This document shows positions 52,330 through 60,617 of a stretch of 64,000 nt of DNA, piece by piece. The first letter of the stretch is position 1, and every line of letters starts with the position of its first letter. The notes below the pieces were generated by a model. That model saw only the letters and a list, made by a program, of their open reading frames with translations. It ran no database searches and was not told the origin of the DNA. The stretch lies in NCBI GenBank assembly GCA_016235815.1, contig JACRIM010000042.1, positions 1-64,000 on the forward strand. Direction: 5' to 3'. The stretch comes from Planctomycetota bacterium. Its GTDB lineage: Bacteria; Planctomycetota; Phycisphaerae; UBA1845; UTPLA1. Position numbers and translations under genes: made by a program.

Positions 52330-53705
52330 GCGCGGTGGACCAGGTAACTGCCGCGCTTGATCGCATCAAGCGACTCGATCCGCAGTTGAAGTGCATCCTG
52401 CGCACGCAGGACGCCGCCGCTCCGATCAAATCGGGTGACGGGTTGCTTCAAGGTGTTCCCATCGCGATCAAGGACAACATCTGTACGCATGACGGAATCA
52501 CTACCTGTGGATCGAAAATGCTGGCCAACTATCGCTCGCCCTACGATGCACATGTCGTCGAACGGCTGCGCGCTGCCGGTGCCGTCATCGTCGCCAAGAC
52601 CAACTGTGACGAATTCGCGATGGGCTCTTCCACCGAGCATTCCGCCTTCTTTCCCACGCGAAATCCGTGGAATCCTGAATGCGTTCCCGGCGGCACGTCC
52701 GGCGGATCGGCCGCCGCCGTGGCCGCGAGGCTCGTGCCCTATGCACTCGGCAGCGACACCGGCGGCTCCGTGCGACAACCGGCCGCGCTGTGCGGCGTTT
52801 GCGGGTTGAAGCCGACGTATGGCCGCGTGTCGCGCTATGGACTTGTCGCACACGCCAGCAGCCTCGATCAGATCGGACCGATAGCGACGGATGTTCGGGG
52901 CATCGCACGGATGTTGCAGGTCATCGCCGGGCACGATCCGCGCGATTCGACCAGCGCGCACGAACCAGTGCCCGATTACCTCGCTGCGCTCGATCAGTCG
53001 ACCGGCAAACTCTGCATCGGCGTCCCTCGCGAATACTTCGGCGATGGGCTCGATCCTGAGATTCGCCGCGCCGTTGAGGCCGCGATTGAGACGTACAAAT
53101 CGCTCGGCGCCACGATTCGCGAGGTTTCGCTTCCGCATTCGAAATACACCATCGCGTGCTATTACATCATCTCGACCGCCGAGGCGTCGAGCAATCTTGC
53201 GCGATTCGACGGCGTGCGCTATGGGCATCGCACCGCGAACCCGCGTGATTACATTGACGTCTATAGCAGCAGCCGCGCTGAGGGCTTCGGACCCGAGGTC
53301 AAACGTCGCATCATGCTCGGCACCTATGCCCTGTCGAGCGGCTACTACGACGCGTACTACAGCAAGGCGCTCAAGGTGCGCACACTCATCAAGCGCGACT
53401 TCAATGAGGCATTCAGCCAATGCGACATTCTCCTTTCGCCCACGTCGCCCACGCCGGCATTCAAGATCGGCGAGAAGTCCGATGACCCGCTGGCGATGTA
53501 CCTCGCCGACATTTACACGACCTCCATCAGCCTCGCGGGCATCCCGGCGATCAGCATCCCTTGTGGGCTGACGGCTTCGAGATTGCCCATTGGGCTGCAA
53601 CTCATGGCCACGCACTTTGGCGAGGTCCGGCTGCTTCAGGCGGCTCACCAGTACCAGTCTGCGACGGCGTTTCATACGGCGACGCCGCCTGTTTGCGCTG
53701 AATAG
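52326..53705 (+). CDS. gatA: Asp-tRNA(Asn)/Glu-tRNA(Gln) amidotransferase subunit A
   Basis: 459 residues, a little shorter than the usual 470-490. The amidase signature is intact: lysine in VPIAIKDNI, cis-serine in [13 protein letters not shown] and nucleophile serine in [16 protein letters not shown], then [16 protein letters not shown]. It releases ammonia from glutamine for GatB. The distal part ([29 protein letters not shown]) is also typical. No terminator is seen before the small gene at 53810. Confidence 0.96.
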   Translation: MSAVDQVTAALDRIKRLDPQLKCILRTQDAAAPIKSGDGLLQGVPIAIKDNICTHDGITTCGSKMLANYRSPYDAHVVERLRAAGAVIVAKTNCDEFAMGSSTEHSAFFPTRNPWNPECVPGGTSGGSAAAVAARLVPYALGSDTGGSVRQPAALCGVCGLKPTYGRVSRYGLVAHASSLDQIGPIATDVRGIARMLQVIAGHDPRDSTSAHEPVPDYLAALDQSTGKLCIGVPREYFGDGLDPEIRRAVEAAIETYKSLGATIREVSLPHSKYTIACYYIISTAEASSNLARFDGVRYGHRTANPRDYIDVYSSSRAEGFGPEVKRRIMLGTYALSSGYYDAYYSKALKVRTLIKRDFNEAFSQCDILLSPTSPTPAFKIGEKSDDPLAMYLADIYTTSISLAGIPAISIPCGLTASRLPIGLQLMATHFGEVRLLQAAHQYQSATAFHTATPPVCAE

Positions 53706-53809
53706 CCAATCCGTAACATGTTGCCAATAAGCAGGTTATGTCGTTCTTGCAAATCGCGCGTGATGATATTAAAATGATATCGTTCAGATAACAATAGAGG
53801 AGTCTTCCC

Positions 53810-53929
53810 ATGCTTGGTGACATGCTGAATCGGCGACACGGAAAAGCGACGGTCTGGCACGGAATCATCGCAGCGATCGTCGGCGTACTCCTTGCCGTCG
53901 GAGTGGCGATCGCGGCGTTGTGGGGTTGA
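53810..53929 (+). CDS. Small 39-residue membrane peptide upstream of SPFH gene
   Basis: ATG at 53810 behind the strong site agaggagtcttccc. The peptide MLGDMLNRRHGKATVWHG is followed by a 20-residue hydrophobic helix rich in Ala/Val/Ile and ends LWG. Start-site quality and its place 27 bp before the SPFH gene support a real gene. It probably inserts in the membrane with the SPFH protein; function unknown. Confidence 0.65.
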   Translation: MLGDMLNRRHGKATVWHGIIAAIVGVLLAVGVAIAALWG

Positions 53930-53956
53930 TTTCTTTCTTCTGAAAGGAGATGTCCA

Positions 53957-54859
53957 ATGGCTTCGGAATTTGCACGCTCGACACGAACCGGCTGGGGAAT
54001 GCTCCCGCTGATTCTCATTGCGCAGTCGGGAACAATCGCGGGACTCATATGGTCCATTTCGCTGGTGAAGGGACTGGGCATCGCCGATCCGAAGTTGCTG
54101 CCGGGGCTGCATATCGCGGCGTGGGCGCTGGGCAATATCGTGGTGCTCATCCTGTGGGGCGGATTCTTCACGCTGCAGCCAAACACCGCCGCGGTGTTGC
54201 TGCTTTTCGGCGAGTACAAGGGCACGGCGACACGGGCGGGCATCAACTGGGTCAATCCTTTCTACAACGCACAGAAGATTTCGCTTCGCGCCCGCAACCT
54301 GAACAGCGAGAAGCTGAAGGTGAACGACCAGCGCGGCAATCCGATTGAAATCGCCGCCGTCGTCGTCTGGCGCGTGCAAGACACGGCCAAAGCCACGTTC
54401 GACGTGGACAGTTATGACCACTACGTGCACGTGCAAAGCGAGTCGGCCATTCGCCATCTCGCGAGCGCCTACCCCTACGACACGACCGAGGATCATCAGA
54501 TATCGCTTCGCGGGAGCATGGACGAGGTCTCGAAGGCGCTGCAAATCGAACTGCAGGAACGCCTGGGCAAGGCCGGCGTGCTGGTCGATGAGGCGCGGCT
54601 GAGCCATCTTGCGTATGCCCCCGAGATCGCCGGGGCGATGCTGCGTCGGCAACAGGCCGAGGCGGTGGTGGCGGCACGAACGCGGATCGTCGAAGGCGCG
54701 GTGGGCATGGTTCGCATGGCGCTGGAGCACCTGGACAAGGACAAGATTGTCGAACTCGACAACGAGCGCAAGGCCGCGATGGTGAGCAATCTGCTGGTCG
54801 TGCTCTGCGGCGAACAGGCGGCGCAGCCGATCGTGAACACGGGGACGCTCTACACCTAA
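53957..54859 (+). CDS. Stand-alone SPFH/band-7 protein
   Basis: 300 residues. Two hydrophobic N-terminal helices (about 15-38 and 53-72) lead into an SPFH domain: LQPNTAAVLLLFGEYKGTATRAGINWVNPF, NDQRGNPIEIAAVVVWRVQDTAKA and SAIRHLASAYPYD. The distal segment is ERLGKAGVLVDEARLSHLAYAPEIAGAMLRRQQAEAVVAARTRIVEGAVGMV, a form common to bacterial SPFH genes that stand beside Arc-like genes. A site gaaaggagatgtcc precedes the ATG. It is distinct from the three HflK/C-like proteins. SPFH proteins organise membrane microdomains. Confidence 0.92.
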   Translation: MASEFARSTRTGWGMLPLILIAQSGTIAGLIWSISLVKGLGIADPKLLPGLHIAAWALGNIVVLILWGGFFTLQPNTAAVLLLFGEYKGTATRAGINWVNPFYNAQKISLRARNLNSEKLKVNDQRGNPIEIAAVVVWRVQDTAKATFDVDSYDHYVHVQSESAIRHLASAYPYDTTEDHQISLRGSMDEVSKALQIELQERLGKAGVLVDEARLSHLAYAPEIAGAMLRRQQAEAVVAARTRIVEGAVGMVRMALEHLDKDKIVELDNERKAAMVSNLLVVLCGEQAAQPIVNTGTLYT

Positions 54860-54881
54860 CCGCCGACTCGGGGATGCCGTC

Positions 54882-55079
54882 ATGGCGGACAAGAAGTCCA
54901 TCCTGCTTCGCATTTCGCCGGAGCTGTGGGAACAGCTGAACCGGTGGGCACGGGACGATCTGCGCAGTTTGAATGCGCAAATCGAATTCGTGCTTCGCGA
55001 GGCCGTGCGGCGGCGCGGCCGGGGCGAGGAGGCGGAGGGCGGAGGCGGGACGGGGCCTGAAAAGCCCGACGCTCGCTGA
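54882..55079 (+). CDS. Arc-like ribbon-helix-helix protein
   Basis: 65 residues. KKSILLRISPELWEQLNRWARDDLRSLNAQIEFVLREAVRRRGR is an Arc/MetJ-type ribbon-helix-helix; a Gly/Glu tail follows. Such proteins bind DNA as dimers. It lies 22 bp after the SPFH gene and is probably co-transcribed. A role as repressor of this small operon is inference; it may instead act on the SPFH protein. Confidence 0.8.
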   Translation: MADKKSILLRISPELWEQLNRWARDDLRSLNAQIEFVLREAVRRRGRGEEAEGGGGTGPEKPDAR

Positions 55080-55283
55080 ATGTTGCTGCACCGATGGAGA
55101 ATGGGGCGAGGGTCCGTGGGGTTGAGTACAGGTCAAAGCGACGAAGGCACGAAGCGACGGAGCGACGAAGGGGAAGAAGGGGTTGCTTCGCAACGCGGGG
55201 ACCGGGAGTTTGCGGCAGTTTGTCTTTTGATTTGCTACGGGCGGCAGAGGTTCTCCAGATTACCATTTGTTAGGTTTAAGTTA

Positions 55284-55299
55284 TGTTCCACGTGGAACA
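55284..55299. promoter_or_regulatory. Putative parS centromere site
   Basis: TGTTCCACGTGGAACA, a perfect 16-bp palindrome. It matches the widely conserved parS consensus TGTTnCACGTGnAACA bound by ParB (Spo0J) during chromosome segregation, including the CACGTG core. parS sites cluster near the chromosomal origin; no parA/parB genes are in this window. Confidence 0.75.
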
Positions 55300-55420
55300 C
55301 GATTTCGGTGTGTGTTGGCACACATTTTGGGTTTTTTGTCCGATGATCGCGTTGGGGATAGCGCTCCGCCGCGGCGGATCTTCGACAGTGCGGAATCCCA
55401 GTTTCGGGGGTGGAAAAGAA

Positions 55421-55450
55421 GTGGGATTTAGTGGGACAAAGTGGGACGGG
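55421..55450 (+). repeat. Three-unit 10-bp tandem repeat
   Basis: gtgggattta, gtgggacaaa, gtgggacggg: three consecutive units sharing gtggga. Confidence 0.5.
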
Positions 55451-55749
55451 GCGAATGAAGAATGTCGAATAGCGAATAGCGAAAGCGGATGGCGGTTGCT
55501 TCGCAACATGGATTACGTTCCTTTTGTGACGGCGCGCGGATAGAGCGCGGCCTCCCGGTTGCAGGCTTGCGCGGCGTTCCTAACTCTTACCTAACTTAAT
55601 ATAGTCTTGGGATACGCAAAGGCAAGGAGAACTTCGCAGGCTGGTCAAAGTTTAACTTTGGAGTCGGGATTTGGCGTGGATGCCGGGTGTGGTGGGTTGA
55701 GTACAACCGCACCCTACGATTTCAGGTCGAGCATTGAGGGGTAGTGAGG

Positions 55750-57630
55750 TTATTCGCTCAAGAGGCGGGCGACGAAGGGGGCGATGTCGTCGGTATTGAC
55801 AATGCCTTCGCCGGTGAGGTCGTAGGCACATGACGCTGCGCTTACAGGGGCGAAGTTCACGAGGGAATCGACGAAGGGTGCGATGTCGCGGGCATCGGTG
55901 AGGCCGTCGAGGTTGCCGTCGGCGGTGTTGGTGGGGAAGACGGTGAGGGTGGCGGTGTGCGAGATCTCCGCGCCGCAGTCGGGGAGTTTCACGTAGCAAT
56001 CGTAGTCGCCGGTCTCGGCGGGCTGGGCGTGCAGGAAGACGAGCGTCGGGGATTGCGCGCCGAGGATGGCATCGGAGTCGGCAAGCGGTGTGCCATTTTT
56101 TCGCCATTGGTAGGTGACAGTGCTGCCGCGCGGGTCGGCCGAGGCATGCAATGAAACCGTGCTGCCCTGGCAGACGCTGGGCGAGGCGGGTTGTTGGGTG
56201 ATGAGGCCGAGGCAAGGGTAGTCGCCGATGCGGAGGAACCAGACATCCTGCTCGCCGTTGAAGGTGGCGGCGTAGGCGAGATTGGCACCGAGGTCGTCGG
56301 AGACCATGTGGTAGTAGTCGCCGATTTTACTCTGGTTTGGCCAGCCAACGGAGCTGTCCCAGGCGGGGGAGAGTTGTTCGTTGGGGGACCAGGTGAGGCC
56401 GCCATCGGAAGATGAAGAGTAGTAGAGTTCGGAGATGAACCGATTGGAGGGTGAATGTCGTGTGTCATTCCAGATGATGTCGATGCGACCGTTGGGGGCG
56501 ACGGACATGGTGGCGAACCAATGAACGATGCGCGAATCCGCCACATCGTCGTTAACTCGATTCGGGAGAGACCAAGACACGCCTTTGTCGGTACTTCGAG
56601 AAAACCTCACATCTACAAACCAGCCAGAATGAAAGTAGATAACTGAACATAACAGATATACATTTCCTCGATTTCGCCCGGAAGAGTGGTCGGTTGCGAT
56701 CCATGCTTGCCCTAGCAGTCCGTCCGGGTTGGGGTCAATAAATGTCGGCAATAAACCATCCAATGACACGTAATTAAACAGTTGAAAGCTTGGCACAACT
56801 GCCGGATCTTGGGCATTGTCGGACCTTACGACAACAAAGGAGGTCTCATCTGTGTTCCCATTGGGATTTCCTCCAGACACATATAATTCGCCGTCAGGGC
56901 CTACCGAAATAGTACCGAAAGGAGGCCGCAATGGGACGTCAATCGGATCTAACCAAGTTTGTCCGCCATCAGTTGATCGCGTAAATGAGCGATAACTGCA
57001 GCAGCCTGAACCTGGAGACCAAGCTGCATAAATGTTCCCTCTTCCCACACCGCTTGTCTTGTCAGTACCCATCCATGCTTTATCACCGCCATAGGCACCT
57101 GCAAAGTTTGGCCACGACTGGCCTCCATTGGCAGAGCGAAAGACATCGCAACGAAATGGAGATACTCTGAGACTATTGTAGTAAAATTCACCAGATGGGC
57201 TTGCCGCCAAAACCGGGTCACTCCTGAATACGCCTGGTTGCAAAGTGCCCGGAAAAATCCAATTGCGACCCGCATCAGCAGTGTAACCGTAGCCAGCTTG
57301 CCGGAAGTTGGAATACACGCTGTCGAATTGCCGCCAACCGATAGCCATGCGATAGGGATTGGTCGGATCGACGGCGATGGAGGGTTCGTTGGCGGCGTCG
57401 TCGAGGATGTTGTTGCCGTTGGCATCGACGTTGACCTGAATGCTGACGTGGGGGCCGAATTGGACATGGCGCGAGGGGGCGGTGCGGCCGGTGCCGGGCC
57501 TGTAGGGCATGGTCTGGCGTTCGCGCTGGGCGCGGAGGGTGATTGGATCGGGTAGGGCGGACTGGTCGACGCAGGCCGGTTCACTGATCTGGGTAATGAT
57601 CAAAAAACAAAGCAGCAGTGCTGAGTGCAT
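55750..57630 (-). CDS. Secreted BNR/sialidase-like protein with Ig-like and dockerin-like domains
   Basis: 626 residues, with ggaggcacaa before the ATG. Signal peptide 1-18. From about 60 to 450 it is a beta-propeller of sialidase type with Asp-box repeats: RSANGGQSWPN, RSTDGGQTWLD, RSTDKGVSWSL and SSSDGGLTWSP. Then comes an Ig-like domain (about 475-560; QQPASPSVCQGSTVSLHASAD, GTPLADSDAILGAQSPTLVF, GDYDCYVKLPDCG). The C-terminus has two dockerin-like loops (TADGNLDGLTDARDIAPFVDSL, then DLTGEGIVNTDDIAPFVARL), both ending APFV. The catalytic residues of true sialidases cannot be shown; it may only bind glycans. Confidence 0.88.
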   Translation of the reverse strand: MHSALLLCFLIITQISEPACVDQSALPDPITLRAQRERQTMPYRPGTGRTAPSRHVQFGPHVSIQVNVDANGNNILDDAANEPSIAVDPTNPYRMAIGWRQFDSVYSNFRQAGYGYTADAGRNWIFPGTLQPGVFRSDPVLAASPSGEFYYNSLRVSPFRCDVFRSANGGQSWPNFAGAYGGDKAWMGTDKTSGVGRGNIYAAWSPGSGCCSYRSFTRSTDGGQTWLDPIDVPLRPPFGTISVGPDGELYVSGGNPNGNTDETSFVVVRSDNAQDPAVVPSFQLFNYVSLDGLLPTFIDPNPDGLLGQAWIATDHSSGRNRGNVYLLCSVIYFHSGWFVDVRFSRSTDKGVSWSLPNRVNDDVADSRIVHWFATMSVAPNGRIDIIWNDTRHSPSNRFISELYYSSSSDGGLTWSPNEQLSPAWDSSVGWPNQSKIGDYYHMVSDDLGANLAYAATFNGEQDVWFLRIGDYPCLGLITQQPASPSVCQGSTVSLHASADPRGSTVTYQWRKNGTPLADSDAILGAQSPTLVFLHAQPAETGDYDCYVKLPDCGAEISHTATLTVFPTNTADGNLDGLTDARDIAPFVDSLVNFAPVSAASCAYDLTGEGIVNTDDIAPFVARLLSE

Positions 57631-57699
57631 TTGTGCCTCCGGGTAGGAGTTTTATTGTAACCAAAATGGGGTGAGTTGTTCAAGAGTTTGAGAGATCAA

Positions 57700-57779
57700 G
57701 GGGCCGAGGGGCCGAGGGTTCAAGGGTTTAAGGGTTCAAGGATTTAAGGGTTTAAGGGTCCGAAGGGTTAAGGGTGCGG
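57700..57779 (+). repeat. Ten-unit 8-bp tandem array
   Basis: Units read ggggccga, ggggccga, gggttcaa, gggtttaa, gggttcaa, ggatttaa, gggtttaa, gggtccga, agggttaa, gggtgcgg; a G-triplet every 8 bases with a variable tail. Confidence 0.75.
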
Positions 57780-57788
57780 GAGAGTCGC

Positions 57789-57907
57789 TAATGGTTCGCA
57801 CAGCGGACGTTTCGTTGTTAATGGTCCGCACAGCGGACCCTACGTTGTTGGTGGTTCGCACAGCGGACGTTTCGTTGTAATGGTCCGCACAGCGGACCCT
57901 ACGGGTT
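57789..57907 (+). repeat. Four-unit 30-bp tandem array
   Basis: Four units of 29-30 bp each contain gg(t/c)-cgcacagcgga and alternate two types: cgcacagcggacgtttcgttgt (units 1 and 3) and cgcacagcggaccctacg (units 2 and 4), giving a 60-bp higher-order period. Units 2 and 4 contain the perfect hairpin ggtccgc-aca-gcggacc. Confidence 0.75.
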
Positions 57908-57936
57908 GCGTCGCCCTACGGGTTGAGCTACCCGGT

Positions 57937-59301
57937 TCAGATTTCTTCGAAGCGGGCGGTGAAGTGGCGGAGGACCGGGGGTTGGTGGGTCATGCGGAGG
58001 CCGCGGAGATTTGCCTTTGATGCGGCGAGTTCGGCGGCGGCTTCGATGACGTAGTCGATGTGGCTTTGGGTGTAGACGCGGCGGGGCATGGCGAGGCGGA
58101 CGAGTTCGAGGCGCGGCTTGCCGGTGGCGGTCGGCGCATTTCCAAACATGACGGAGCCGATCTCGACGGAGCGCACGCCGCCGATGCGATACAGCCCGCA
58201 GACGACGGCCTGGCCGGGGAATTGGGCGGGCGGGATGTGCGGGCAGAGAGCGCCGGCGTCGATGTAGATGGCGTGGCCGCCGGGCGGTTCGACGATGGGG
58301 ATGCCGGCGGCGATGAGTTTTTCACCGAGGTATTCGACGCTGCGGATGCGATAAGCGAGGTAGTCGTCGTGAACGACTTCTTCGAAGCCCTGGGCCATGG
58401 CCTCCAGATCGCGGCCGGCGAGACCGCCGTAGGTGATGAAACCTTCGGTGAGGATGAGGAGGTTGCTGGCGCGGTAGAGCATTTGTTCATCGCGCAGGAG
58501 GAGGAGGCCGCCGATGTTGACCATGCCGTCCTTCTTGGCGGAGATGGTGGCGCCGTCGGCGAGGTCGAACATTTCGCGGACGATTTCGCGGACGGTGCGG
58601 TCCTTCATATCAGGCTCGCGCTGCTTGATGAGGAAGGCATTTTCGGAAAAGCGGCAGGCGTCGAGGAACAGTGGTAGTTTGTGCTTGTCGCAGACGGCGC
58701 GGACGGCGCGGAGATTGGCCATACTGACGGGCTGGCCGCCGCCGCTGTTGTTGGTGACGGTGACCATGACGAGGGGGATGCGATCGCGGCCGACGTCGGC
58801 GATGAGCTTCTCCAATGCGGCGACGTTCATGTTGCCCTTGAAGGGGTGGCGGTTCTTCGGCTCGGCGGCCTCGGGGATGGGCAGGTCGACGGCCTTTGCG
58901 CCGGAGTGTTCGACATTGGCGCGGGTCGTGTCGAAGTGGGCATTGTTCGGGACGATCTTGTCGGGGCCGCCGACGAGTTCGAAGAGGATGCGTTCGCTGG
59001 CGCGGCCCTGGTGCGTGGGGAGGACGTGTTCAAAGCCGGTCAACTCAGTGATGCGATCCTGGAAGCGATAGAAGCTGGTGGCGCCGGCGTAGGATTCGTC
59101 GCCGCGCATGATGCCGGCCCACTGTTCGGCGGACATGGCGCCGGTGCCGCTGTCGGTGAGCAGGTCGATGAGCACATCCTCGGCGCGAATGAGAAAGACG
59201 TTGAAGCCGGCCTCGCGGAGGATTCGTTCGCGCTCGTCGCGCGTGGTCATGCGAATCGGTTCGATGGACTTGATTCGAAATGGCTCGATGATGGTTTTCA
59301 C
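57937..59301 (-). CDS. Tryptophanase / tyrosine phenol-lyase family PLP enzyme
   Basis: About 454 residues. Start taken at GTG 59301, just before EPFRIKS, where homologues begin; an open extension to 59412 would run through a terminator and has no homology. The PLP lysine lies in ISAKKDGMVNIGG, with LTDSGTGAMS, YAGATSFYRF, PTHQGRASE, TVTNNSGGGQPVSMANLRAV and the final LRHFTARFEEI all conserved. The family cleaves tryptophan to indole or tyrosine to phenol, with pyruvate and ammonia. The segment FDTT carries the Asp typical of tryptophanases; the segment YGGLAGRDLEAM carries the Arg typical of tyrosine phenol-lyases, so substrate preference is open. Confidence 0.9.
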   Translation of the reverse strand: MKTIIEPFRIKSIEPIRMTTRDERERILREAGFNVFLIRAEDVLIDLLTDSGTGAMSAEQWAGIMRGDESYAGATSFYRFQDRITELTGFEHVLPTHQGRASERILFELVGGPDKIVPNNAHFDTTRANVEHSGAKAVDLPIPEAAEPKNRHPFKGNMNVAALEKLIADVGRDRIPLVMVTVTNNSGGGQPVSMANLRAVRAVCDKHKLPLFLDACRFSENAFLIKQREPDMKDRTVREIVREMFDLADGATISAKKDGMVNIGGLLLLRDEQMLYRASNLLILTEGFITYGGLAGRDLEAMAQGFEEVVHDDYLAYRIRSVEYLGEKLIAAGIPIVEPPGGHAIYIDAGALCPHIPPAQFPGQAVVCGLYRIGGVRSVEIGSVMFGNAPTATGKPRLELVRLAMPRRVYTQSHIDYVIEAAAELAASKANLRGLRMTHQPPVLRHFTARFEEI

Positions 59302-59362
59302 GTGGGCATCGTATTCGGAGTTTTTTGTCTTGACAAACCGTGGTGCGCCGACGGCCGGTCCA

Positions 59363-59397
59363 ACAAAAAGGCCCCCGCGAGCGAACTCGCAGGGGCC
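59363..59397 (-). terminator. Rho-independent terminator of the M43 protease gene
   Basis: On the minus strand ggcccctgcgag-ttcg-ctcgcgggggcc, a 12-bp stem with one mismatch and a TTCG tetraloop, followed by TTTTTGTT. It lies 34 bp after the stop of the protease gene at 59431. Confidence 0.88.
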
Positions 59398-59430
59398 GGC
59401 CATGAAAATCAAAGTGACTGACCCGACCAG

Positions 59431-60408
59431 TTACAGTCCTCGATACTGCAATACCAAGCTGTCCGCGCGCGACGCTTGCCCCGCCGTGAACTCGAACATG
59501 CACGAATCATCGGTGTAATCCATGAAATTGGTGATGGGGTCGTTGCCGGTTTGCGAGCAGGTGTTGCGACCCGTCGGGCAACCAAAGGCAGCCGATCGCT
59601 CGCGCGCGGTATCGGTCACGTAATCATTGTTCGCGCTGCAACCACCCTGGAAGGTGTGATAGAGGCCAAGCCAGTGGCCGACTTCGTGGGTGGCCGTGTC
59701 TCCGAGGTTGTACGGAGCAGCCGTTCCGCCCGGGACGCTGGAGTAGAGGATCACGACGCCATCATCCTTTGGGGCGCTCGAATATGACCATGGGAAGGTG
59801 GCCCAGCCGAGGATGCCGCCGCCAGGGCTTGCGGTGTAGATGTTTAGGGTCTTGGCGTCGCCCTTTCGGAGGGCGTTCTTTGCATTGGCCTCTGCAGAGG
59901 AGCCGTCGCTCAAGGTATACCAAGTGGCATTGGTCGTGCGATCGACGCCAGCGAGCACGAAGCGGAACGGGGTGTTGTTTCCGCCGGTCGCGCCGCTGTA
60001 GGCGTTGTTGAGCACGGTCATCTGAGCATCAATTTGAGACTGCGGGATATCGCCGTTGGCAATGCCTGTGCCTTTGTTGATGACGTGAAACCATACCGAG
60101 ATCGTGACGGTGCCGGGAGCTCGCACCAGCTCTGGGTTGTTGTCGCCATCGGGACCCACCGCCGGGCGGAATCGCTCGATCTGTTGCTGGATTACGTTGG
60201 AGGTAATTTCATCGGGCGTCGGCGTGCCGCATCGACCGCCGGCGAGAATGAAGGCTGCCTTGCTGGCGTAAATATTCCCTTCGATCACGAACGGCTGTGT
60301 TGAATCTGGGCTTTCATCGACGATCGCCGTTTTTTCATCTTCGGCGAACGTGGGAAGTTGAAAGGCCACGAGAACCACACCGGACAGGCAGAATTGCCGC
60401 AGTCGCAT
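59431..60408 (-). CDS. Secreted M43 (pappalysin-like) zinc metalloprotease
   Basis: 325 residues from ATG 60408, with gaaggagatgctt upstream; an earlier in-frame start adds 14 residues. Signal peptide 1-22 (ending LPTFA). The zinc motif THEVGHWLGLYH (HExxHxxGxxH, about residue 235-245) is followed by two cysteines and the Met-turn NFMDYTDDSCMFEFTAGQ, both typical of M43 cytophagalysins. It would digest proteins outside the cell. Nothing of the usual C-terminal sorting modules remains; the protein ends after the catalytic domain. Confidence 0.92.
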   Translation of the reverse strand: MRLRQFCLSGVVLVAFQLPTFAEDEKTAIVDESPDSTQPFVIEGNIYASKAAFILAGGRCGTPTPDEITSNVIQQQIERFRPAVGPDGDNNPELVRAPGTVTISVWFHVINKGTGIANGDIPQSQIDAQMTVLNNAYSGATGGNNTPFRFVLAGVDRTTNATWYTLSDGSSAEANAKNALRKGDAKTLNIYTASPGGGILGWATFPWSYSSAPKDDGVVILYSSVPGGTAAPYNLGDTATHEVGHWLGLYHTFQGGCSANNDYVTDTARERSAAFGCPTGRNTCSQTGNDPITNFMDYTDDSCMFEFTAGQASRADSLVLQYRGL

Positions 60409-60617
60409 AAGCATCTCCTTCGCATTCATGCGCAAGAGGCAAGCTCCCACGGAAGTGAACCTATCGCTTACACGGCGACCGGTCGGAAGGCTCGCCTGAG
60501 AACTGCAGGTGCGATCTTACCGATGGCGGGATACTGATTTCAAGATTGTTCCGGCATAAATGAAAAAAGAAGTTGTGGCACTATATGAACGAATCGCAAT
60601 TTCATTGTGCGATTGCA

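Larger units (their letters stand above)
55080..55749. other. Intergenic region with parS-like site and short repeats
   Basis: No gene is seen in 670 bp; two frames of 86-88 residues lack motifs. The region holds the palindrome at 55284-55299, a three-unit 10-bp repeat at 55421-55450 and the short repeat cgaatagcgaatagcgaa near 55468-55480. The stretch 55550-55749 shows nothing recognisable. Confidence 0.55.
57631..57936. other. Intergenic region filled by two tandem arrays
   Basis: Between two minus-strand genes. Apart from the arrays at 57700-57779 and 57789-57907, nothing recognisable is seen. It lies upstream of the BNR gene start and downstream of the lyase gene. Confidence 0.6.

Noticed and set aside
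51447-53675. Long open frame on the minus strand that would extend the ECF sigma factor to about 950 residues
   Set aside because: It runs antisense to rpmB, gatC and gatA, which are unmistakable. It arises from high GC at third positions, and the sigma domain begins at the ATG 51446 with its own ribosome-binding site.
55080-55543. Two frames of 86-88 residues after the Arc-like gene
   Set aside because: No ribosome-binding site or motif, composition unlike neighbouring genes, and they run over the parS-like palindrome and simple repeats.
59296-59311. Second parS-like site (tttcacgtgggca)
   Set aside because: Only the left half and the CACGTG core match; the right half lacks the AACA arm.
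59302-59412. Upstream extension of the tryptophanase-like gene
   Set aside because: It would cross the terminator of the M43 protease gene and has no similarity to the family, whose members begin near EPFRIKS.
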